Source: CAYNFT01 sp964396535 (GTDB lineage Bacteria; Chloroflexota; Dehalococcoidia; Dehalococcoidales; UBA2162). Taken from it: DNA of 10,028 bases. The notes beneath the pieces were generated by a model. It worked only from the letters and a program-made list of their open reading frames with translations. It made no database searches and was not told the DNA's origin. The stretch spans positions 1-10,028 of the forward strand of contig CAYNFT010000078.1 in the NCBI GenBank assembly GCA_964396535.1, written 5' to 3'. Made by a program: the position numbers and the translations under genes. Each line of letters begins with the position of its first letter. The stretch's first letter is position 1. Shown piece after piece: positions 6,521-10,028 of the stretch.

Positions 6521-7288
6521 CTACACGTTACTGACGCGCGCCTTAATAATATGTAAAGCTACTTCGGCAAAACCCTCATCAAAGGGAAGGTCACTCACGT
6601 ATCTGGCGCGCTCTTGCATTATTTCTCTCTGCTCGACTGGAAGTCTGGGATTAACTATGAGAACACTGTGGGGGAATAGTTCAAATAGAGAAATATCAGT
6701 GAGAGAATCACCAAAGACCATAACCTCTGCTGGTGAGAAGTTACTGTCTCCTATTTCCCCCAGTAGTCTCATAAGTGTTCTTCCCTTACTAACACCTTTC
6801 TGCATTAGGTGAAGTATATAACCAGAATCAAGAAGCTGAGTATCTTCCAGATGTCTTCTCAATTCCTCTGCTGCTACTCCGTATGACCAGATGACCACAT
6901 CAACCACGCGGTCTTTATTGTCCTCCCTTTCCTTAATAGCATCAGGAAATAGCGCCCTCAGTTTGTCCAGGGCTTTGAGAGCAGGCTGCCGTGAATAACC
7001 TAAATCCACAAGCTCACTATTAGCCCTTAGCTTGGCAACGCCGCCATTTTCAGCAATGATTGGACCATTAATGTCCAAACGTGAAGCTAGCGATTCCAGC
7101 TCGGGAAGTGTTCGGCCTGAGACAAGCCCCACAACAATACCCTGCTTTTGTAGACGCGAAATCATTTCAAAAACCACCGCACTAATAGAATCATCACCAG
7201 AGGGGATTAAGGTGCCATCAACATCAGCCATTACGAGTCGTATCTGGCTGGCTAACTCAGGAGTAATTTGGTAATATGACTTATCCAT
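6521..7288 (-). CDS. HAD-IIB family sugar-phosphatase-like hydrolase
   Basis: This 255-aa soluble protein carries all four HAD motifs: I, DVDGT (D22 nucleophile, D24 acid/base); II, VSGRT (S57); III, K168 in KGVSKG; IV, GDSLTD (D194, D198). The cap domain between motifs II and III (about 83-160) and the GxSKG motif place it in subfamily IIB, with Cof-type phosphatases, sucrose- and mannosylglycerate-phosphate phosphatases, and archaeal-type phosphoglycolate phosphatases. The substrate is not predictable. I chose the ATG at 7288, with AGGA three bases upstream. A TTG at 7339 is in frame after GGGAGG, but the 17 extra residues would be encoded inside the MITE-like element and have no counterpart in the family. 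The 5' end is thus unusual: the start codon lies six bases from the element. Confidence 0.88.
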   Translation of the reverse strand: MDKSYYQITPELASQIRLVMADVDGTLIPSGDDSISAVVFEMISRLQKQGIVVGLVSGRTLPELESLASRLDINGPIIAENGGVAKLRANSELVDLGYSRQPALKALDKLRALFPDAIKEREDNKDRVVDVVIWSYGVAAEELRRHLEDTQLLDSGYILHLMQKGVSKGRTLMRLLGEIGDSNFSPAEVMVFGDSLTDISLFELFPHSVLIVNPRLPVEQREIMQERARYVSDLPFDEGFAEVALHIIKARVSNV

Positions 7289-7293
7289 ATATC

Positions 7294-7401
7294 CTATGAA
7301 AACTACTGAAAAAGTCCTTCCGGCTGTAAGCAAACCCAACCACCTCCCACCCCCAGCTTTAACTCCGCTGAAAAACTTAGTTTTTCAGCAGTTTTCTATA
7401 G
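7294..7401. mobile_element. MITE-like element with 20-bp terminal inverted repeats
   Basis: The left end (7294-7313, CTATGAAAACTACTGAAAAA) and the inverted right end (7401-7381) match with one substitution and one inserted base. Inside the right end is a near-palindrome: GCTGAAAAAC (7367-7376), a 3-nt loop and GTTTTTCAGC (7380-7389). The centre is copy B of the 62-bp repeat. The element is 108 bp, has no transposase and no obvious target duplication. It could instead be a structured leader RNA of the HAD gene. Confidence 0.5.
7297..7358 (-). repeat. 62-bp dispersed repeat, copy B
   Basis: On the minus strand this matches 776-837 at 53 of 62 positions with no gaps. It lies inside the MITE-like element, directly upstream of the HAD start codon. 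Both copies have the same orientation relative to the gene downstream (zinc-ribbon gene for copy A, HAD gene for copy B). Confidence 0.8.
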
Positions 7402-7428
7402 CTTAATCCTGTCAGAAGGGGTTGTCAA
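7400..7428 (-). promoter_or_regulatory. Possible promoter for the HAD gene
   Basis: On the minus strand a perfect TTGACA (7428-7423) is followed after 17 nt by TAAGCT (7405-7400; 3 of 6). The transcript would begin just inside the MITE-like element and carry the whole structured repeat as a leader of about 105 nt. The -10 box is weak. Confidence 0.35.
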
Positions 7429-7472
7429 AAGTGTATTTTTTCTATCTTTTATCCCGTACAGCCTGTCAGAAG
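7408..7472. repeat. Direct repeat between divergent promoters
   Basis: CCTGTCAGAAG occurs at 7408-7418 and 7462-7472. The first copy lies in the spacer of the leftward HAD promoter, and the second 9 bp upstream of the -35 of the rightward MoaD-like gene. A shared regulator site is possible; a chance duplication is the alternative. Confidence 0.5.
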
Positions 7473-7481
7473 TAGCAGGCG

Positions 7482-7510
7482 TTGACCCAAAGCCAACCCA
7501 TAAGTATAAT
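7482..7510 (+). promoter_or_regulatory. Promoter of the MoaD/ThiS-like gene
   Basis: TTGACC (7482-7487; 5 of 6) is followed after 17 nt by a perfect TATAAT (7505-7510). Transcription would begin near 7517, about 74 nt before the start codon. Confidence 0.65.
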
Positions 7511-7590
7511 GCTAGCATAATTTGAAATTGACGGGGAAAGAAGCAAATCAGTACCAGCATCCGTTAGAGTGAAAATGGGGACATCGGGCA

Positions 7591-7842
7591 ATGTTTAGAT
7601 GCGTTGTACAGATGTTCGGTCTGCCTCGCGAGATAACCGACCTGCGAAAGTTAGAAGTCGATTTGGAAGATGGCGCGAGCCTGGGAGATGTTGTTGCCGC
7701 GCTCAGGAATAAAATCCCGGCTCTGGAGGGACCTGTTATCCGTACCGGGGGAAACAGACTGGTGGAGCTTTACAAGTTCAATGTCAACAGGCACTTCCAC
7801 TTTGATGACATGGACTTTCAGATTAAGAGTGGTGGCATTTAA
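7591..7842 (+). CDS. MoaD/ThiS-like sulfur-carrier protein, C-terminus lost
   Basis: Residues 1-75 of this 83-aa product follow the MoaD/ThiS beta-grasp pattern: first strand with FGLPREI, a LEVDLEDGASLGDVVAALRNKIPAL helix region, then ELYKFNVNRHFHFDD. In the family the chain continues for a last strand and ends in Gly-Gly, which is adenylated and thiocarboxylated to donate sulfur for molybdopterin or thiazole. Here the chain ends IKSGGI, about ten residues early. This GG is where the usual 'DGD' turn begins, so it is unlikely to be the functional tail. The +1 frame continues as VVAFNASGT to 7912 and another gives LMPAE, both reminiscent of a lost final strand. A frameshift (real or sequencing) is likely. 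The SD before ATG 7591 is poor. The gene has its own promoter and terminator. Confidence 0.7.
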   Translation: MFRCVVQMFGLPREITDLRKLEVDLEDGASLGDVVAALRNKIPALEGPVIRTGGNRLVELYKFNVNRHFHFDDMDFQIKSGGI

Positions 7843-7869
7843 TGCCAGCGGAACAACTGATGTCAACGC

Positions 7870-7910
7870 TACAGATTCAGTACTGTTCCGTCAGGTAATC
7901 TGTACTTTTT
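7870..7910 (+). terminator. Intrinsic terminator after the MoaD-like gene
   Basis: TACAGATT (7870-7877) pairs with AATCTGTA (7897-7904), with a partial inner stem (ACTG with CAGGT), and is followed by C and TTTTT (7906-7910). It lies 28 bp after the stop. If the MoaD frame were restored to the +1 frame, the stop at 7912 would fall at the end of this hairpin, which argues against that frame being ancestral along its whole length. Confidence 0.55.
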
Positions 7911-7964
7911 AAATCTCTCACGTGTAAATCTTTCAATCGTTTTTAGAATCCCTGGTAGATTTCT

Positions 7965-7988
7965 TATTGACATATCAATATCATATGT
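7965..7988. promoter_or_regulatory. Overlapping dyads in the oxidoreductase promoter
   Basis: TATTGA-CATA-TCAATA (7965-7980) covers the -35 box. ACATAT-N7-ATATGT (7970-7988) lies between -35 and -10. A related sequence, TATTGAAATATTCATATCA, recurs at 8015-8033. Together they suggest operator sites for an unidentified regulator. The AT-rich composition weakens the case. Confidence 0.4.
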
Positions 7989-7996
7989 AATATCAT
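7967..7996 (+). promoter_or_regulatory. Promoter of the FAD oxidoreductase gene
   Basis: A perfect TTGACA (7967-7972) is followed after 18 nt by TATCAT (7991-7996; 5 of 6). The leader would be about 75 nt. Confidence 0.55.
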
Positions 7997-8077
7997 CGTG
8001 CTAACAATAAGTTGTATTGAAATATTCATATCAGATAAAGGAAATATTTAATTTATTATTTATAAGGAGTACAGATT

Positions 8078-9457
8078 ATGGGTAATGAATCGATAACCGG
8101 AAAAAGAAGCATTACAGAACCAACCAGAGAAACCAACGTGTGCTATGAGGCAGATGTAGTTGTGGTGGGCGGTGGACCCGGAGGCCATTCGGCAGCAATA
8201 GCCGCAGCACGAAACGGTGCCAAAACAGTCCTTGTGGAAAGATATGGGCATCTGGGAGGCATGTCTACCGGCGGTATTGTTATACAAATCCCACACATGA
8301 GTGCTGGCGCCGACCGAATAATAGCCGGTCTATGCCAGGAATGGATTGATAGGCTGGATTTGATAGGTGGGGTTCTCGTTCCAAGGAAAGAGGACATTGG
8401 GTCGAGTGATGAAAAGCTGGTGTCGCGATGGCGGCACTTTATGGGCAATGTGAACAATGGCAGGATAGCACATACTGCCTGGGTTGACCCTGAATTATTG
8501 AAGTGTATACTGAACGATATGGTGGAAGATGCAGGCGTAAAGCTATACCTTCATTCCTGGGGTACCCAGGCAATTGTTAACGAGGGTAGACTTCAGGGCA
8601 TTATCTTCGAGAGCAAGTCGGGAAGGCAGGCGATACTGGGCAAGGTCATAATCGATGGTACAGGCGACGGCGACCTGTTACCCTCGGCCGGGGCTGAGTT
8701 TGATGGCGCACTTGACCCCAAGCTCAGGAGCTCAATGCTAGCTTTGGTCTTCCGATTAGGAAACTGTGATTACCAGAAACTCTGTGATTTCAGAGAAGCT
8801 GAGCCAGGGAAGTGGGAAGAACTGATTAAAGAGCTTACCAATGTCGCCGGTACTCGTATCCTGCCCCTGCCATCACCACGCAATGATGTTCTGTGGGTAA
8901 ACAACTGGATACCAGACTTGAATTGCATGAAGGTGGAAGACCTCACCAAGCTGGAGGTCGAAATGCGCAAGATAATGCGGCGGGGGCATGACTTCATGAA
9001 GAAGAATATCCCCACCTTTGGGAACAGTTTTATTCTTGATACCGCTTCCCAGACTGGGACACGCGGCGGCCGACGGCTTATCGGGGAATACATAGTTTCT
9101 GTAGAAGACTTGCGTTCTGGGAAAAAGCACGACGACACCATTGCCGTGTTTCCACGCGGCGGCCCACAGGGAGAGACTTCATATGCATATATTCCTTATC
9201 GCTGCCTGGTACCAGTCAGTGTAGAGGGTTTGCTTGTTGCTGGCCGTAGCTTCTCTTCAGACATGGCGGCCAACAACATGGTCAACCTTATCCCGCATTG
9301 CATAGCGATGGGGGAGGCCGCCGGTACGGCAGCTGCTCTAGCCATAAAGCACAACATCAGCCTCCGCAAGGTGAATATCGGTGAGCTGCAGGAGCGCCTT
9401 ATGAAACAGGGCGTCCCGCTACCGGGTGTAGTGAAGACCAAGGCGGCAACAAGCTAA
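8078..9457 (+). CDS. FAD-dependent oxidoreductase (FAD_oxidored type)
   Basis: This 459-aa soluble flavoprotein begins, after a 24-residue polar extension, with a Rossmann dinucleotide-binding fold: DVVVVGGGPGG (26-36) and acidic E54 ending the second strand to hold the ribose of FAD. The GHLGGMSTGG loop (57-66) is usual in the FAD_oxidored (PF12831) group. C-terminal motifs of the same group are visible: TGTRGGRRLIGEY (about 326-338), IPYRCLVP (about 372-379), LLVAGRSFSSD (about 385-395) and GEAAGTAAALA (412-422). The substrate of this group is mostly unknown; no Fe-S or CxxC motif is present. The ATG at 8078 is set by AAGGAGT (8064-8070) seven bases upstream. The gene is separated from the MoaD-like gene by a terminator and a new promoter and ends at a strong terminator, so it appears to be transcribed alone. 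Confidence 0.92.
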   Translation: MGNESITGKRSITEPTRETNVCYEADVVVVGGGPGGHSAAIAAARNGAKTVLVERYGHLGGMSTGGIVIQIPHMSAGADRIIAGLCQEWIDRLDLIGGVLVPRKEDIGSSDEKLVSRWRHFMGNVNNGRIAHTAWVDPELLKCILNDMVEDAGVKLYLHSWGTQAIVNEGRLQGIIFESKSGRQAILGKVIIDGTGDGDLLPSAGAEFDGALDPKLRSSMLALVFRLGNCDYQKLCDFREAEPGKWEELIKELTNVAGTRILPLPSPRNDVLWVNNWIPDLNCMKVEDLTKLEVEMRKIMRRGHDFMKKNIPTFGNSFILDTASQTGTRGGRRLIGEYIVSVEDLRSGKKHDDTIAVFPRGGPQGETSYAYIPYRCLVPVSVEGLLVAGRSFSSDMAANNMVNLIPHCIAMGEAAGTAAALAIKHNISLRKVNIGELQERLMKQGVPLPGVVKTKAATS

Positions 9458-9486
9458 AAGGATAGGTTTCAATTATAATGCAGATG

Positions 9487-9534
9487 AACCACCACAGCTA
9501 TGACCACTTCATAGCTGTGGTGGTTTTGCTATTT
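9487..9534 (+). terminator. Strong intrinsic terminator of the oxidoreductase gene
   Basis: Positions 9487-9503 and 9509-9525 are perfectly complementary (17-bp stem, 5-nt loop; arms begin AACCACCACAGC and end GCTGTGGTGGTT). A T-rich tail, TTGCTATTTC, follows. It lies 30 bp after the stop codon. The near-symmetric ends (AACC/GGTT) could also let it work on the other strand. Confidence 0.88.
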
Positions 9535-9636
9535 CTTATTAGTCAACCGTGAAAAACCTAGATTTGACTTCTAACGGCTCGGCTATACAAGAGGTACGGG
9601 TCAGCAGACGCTTCGGGCGAGGCTATAACGCCTGCT
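9535..9636. other. Noncoding stretch with a terminator-like hairpin
   Basis: I find no supported gene here. AGCAGACG (9603-9610) pairs with CGCCTGCT (9629-9636) with one mismatch, and a T run follows at 9640-9644. An alternative small hairpin, CGC/GCG, encloses TTCGG at 9612-9616. GGCTATA occurs twice (near 9582 and 9621). I checked for tRNA and attC-like patterns and saw neither. Confidence 0.35.
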
Positions 9637-9692
9637 CCATTTTTCCCAATTTTGTTGCGCCGATTTTAAGCATTGCACAAAATGAAAAATGG
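9637..9692. repeat. Long interrupted inverted repeat
   Basis: CCATTTTT (9637-9644) is complementary to AAAAATGG (9685-9692). Inside it, ATTTTGTTGC (9649-9658) is complementary to GCACAAAAT (9675-9683) apart from one extra base and one mismatch-tolerant junction. Together they give about 16-17 base pairs in a 56-bp segment. It lies 20 bp upstream of the next promoter and could be a small MITE-like element, a cruciform-forming regulatory site or a terminator. Confidence 0.55.
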
Positions 9693-9711
9693 TTCAATAA
9701 CTAAACTACTC

Positions 9712-9740
9712 TTGACAAACTCTCAAAACTGGAGTATAGT
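9712..9740 (+). promoter_or_regulatory. Near-consensus sigma-70 promoter
   Basis: A perfect TTGACA (9712-9717) is followed after 17 nt by TATAGT (9735-9740; 5 of 6). Transcription would begin near 9747 and run into the structured leader or small ORF that follows. Confidence 0.75.
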
Positions 9741-9746
9741 CCAAAC

Positions 9747-9850
9747 AAATTCTCATCCTACTTGTAGGAGAGTAAAACCGGAGAGACAATATGATGCATA
9801 TGAGGGCATCAGAATCGCTAAGTGGTATAGCGATTGCTGGTGCCCTTTTT
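9747..9850 (+). ncRNA. Candidate attenuator leader, riboswitch or small RNA
   Basis: This is the transcript expected from the promoter at 9712 up to the terminator at 9850, about 104 nt. It begins with a hairpin (TCCTA/TAGGA, 9756-9769, CTTG loop), then a linker GTAAAACCGGAGAGACAAT. Next, TGATGC (9792-9797) pairs with GCATCA (9806-9811). That pairing uses the 5' arm of the terminator, so the two folds are mutually exclusive. The loop of this hairpin holds ATGAG (9800-9804), complementary to CTCAT (9752-9756), which would make a pseudoknot. I recognise no known riboswitch consensus. The layout is seen in sequence; the regulatory role is inference. Confidence 0.4.
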
Positions 9851-9940
9851 AGTTTAATAGATATAGCTTGCCAGCAAGCCTCAGAAATATGGTGGGGGGA
9901 AATAGCGGAAAAGGAGGCAGTCAAAAACAGAGCGAAGTAA
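9791..9940 (+). CDS. Possible 49-aa small protein
   Basis: An ATG at 9791 with GGAGAG (9780-9785) five bases upstream opens a 49-codon frame ending at TAA 9938-9940, downstream of a near-consensus promoter. The product begins MMHMRASESL, has a mildly hydrophobic middle (GIAIAGALFSLIDIA, about 12-26) and a charged end (EIAEKEAVKNRAK). I do not recognise it. Against it, codons 5-20 coincide with a strong intrinsic terminator, so most transcripts would end inside the ORF unless ribosomes or a ligand prevent termination. It may be a real small gene, a leader peptide, or chance within a structured RNA. Confidence 0.35.
   Translation: MMHMRASESLSGIAIAGALFSLIDIACQQASEIWWGEIAEKEAVKNRAK
9804..9850 (+). 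terminator. Strong intrinsic terminator inside a leader or small ORF
   Basis: GGGCATCAG (9804-9812) and AATCGCTA (9813-9820) pair with TAGCGATT (9828-9835) and CTGGTGCCC (9837-9845). The result is a 17-bp stem with one G-U pair, one bulged G and a 7-nt loop, followed by TTTTT (9846-9850). It is one of the strongest hairpins in the window. Confidence 0.7.
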
Positions 9941-10028
9941 AGAGGGCTGGCCCTGCCGGGGGAAACCAGGGTACTGAGGGTAAGCAGCTCATCTCAGCTT
10001 AAATAACAGCCATACCCCGCCGTGTCCG
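9941..10028. other. Unassigned GC-rich structured end of window
   Basis: No gene can be assigned. Three stems are compatible with one multibranched fold: GGCTG (9945-9949) with CAGCC (10007-10011), enclosing CCCTG/CAGGG (9951-9971) and CTGAG/CTCAG (9974-9997). I compared it by eye with SRP RNA, tmRNA, RNase P RNA and cyclic-di-GMP or cobalamin riboswitch cores and saw no convincing match. The right edge cuts off whatever follows. Confidence 0.3.

Noticed and set aside
7289..7339. N-terminal extension of the HAD protein from TTG 7339
   Set aside because: The extra residues are encoded by the repeat element and precede a normal HAD N-terminus; the ATG at 7288 suits the family better.
8143..9141. 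Long minus-strand open frames opposite the oxidoreductase gene
   Set aside because: They lack SD sites and family motifs and mirror the codon pattern of the clear plus-strand gene.
9575..9640. Integron attC site or tRNA-like fold
   Set aside because: Only one core-like TAAC is present, there is no matching GTTA-type partner, and no cloverleaf with a T-loop could be built.
9889..10002. 37-codon Gly-rich ORF overlapping the 49-codon ORF in another frame
   Set aside because: No SD at a proper distance and low-complexity composition; its Gly codons follow from the G-rich sequence.
1..10028. CRISPR array, toxin-antitoxin or phage-defence system
   Set aside because: No regularly spaced repeats and no genes of those families were seen on either strand.

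Overview
The window looks like a bacterial chromosome segment of moderate GC. Genes are short, promoters are sigma-70-like, Shine-Dalgarno (SD) sites are strong (AGGAGG types), and several intrinsic terminators are clear. The gene set (a double zinc-ribbon protein of the CxxC-x17-CxxC type, an Fe-S aldo/keto reductase, a MoaD/ThiS-like protein beginning with an LPREI-type strand, a large FAD oxidoreductase) reminds me of anaerobic Chloroflexota such as Dehalococcoidia. That is a weak inference from gene style, and no rRNA or tRNA is present to test it.

Layout. Positions 1-380 are noncoding, with an SD-like site facing left at the edge, two hairpins and a promoter. A 79-aa protein of unknown function follows (381-620). 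Positions 621-1007 hold a tandem 16-bp repeat, one copy of a 62-bp dispersed repeat and a promoter for the zinc-ribbon protein (1008-1313), which ends at a strong terminator. A TetR-family regulator (1401-1994, minus) diverges from a three-gene ABC-2 exporter operon (2154-5133, plus). Their promoters overlap around a shared palindrome, so TetR control of the exporter and of itself is the simplest reading. The operon converges on a minus-strand pair: an aldo/keto reductase with two 4Fe-4S motifs (5162-6319), and upstream of it a HAD-IIB phosphatase (6521-7288).

The HAD gene starts directly beside a 108-bp MITE-like element (7294-7401) that carries the second, inverted copy of the 62-bp repeat. 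From 7482 rightwards comes a MoaD/ThiS-like gene (7591-7842) that lacks its final strand and functional C-terminal Gly-Gly. It has its own promoter and terminator. An FAD-dependent oxidoreductase (8078-9457) follows with its own promoter and a perfect 17-bp-stem terminator.

The last 500 bases are the most unusual part. There is a long interrupted inverted repeat (9637-9692), a near-consensus promoter (9712-9740), and a leader of about 105 nt ending in a strong intrinsic terminator (9804-9850) whose 5' arm can instead form an antiterminator hairpin. An SD-preceded 49-codon ORF (9791-9940) runs through the same structure. It could be an uncharacterised attenuator or riboswitch, a small RNA, or a small-protein gene. 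What lies beyond 10028 would help decide.
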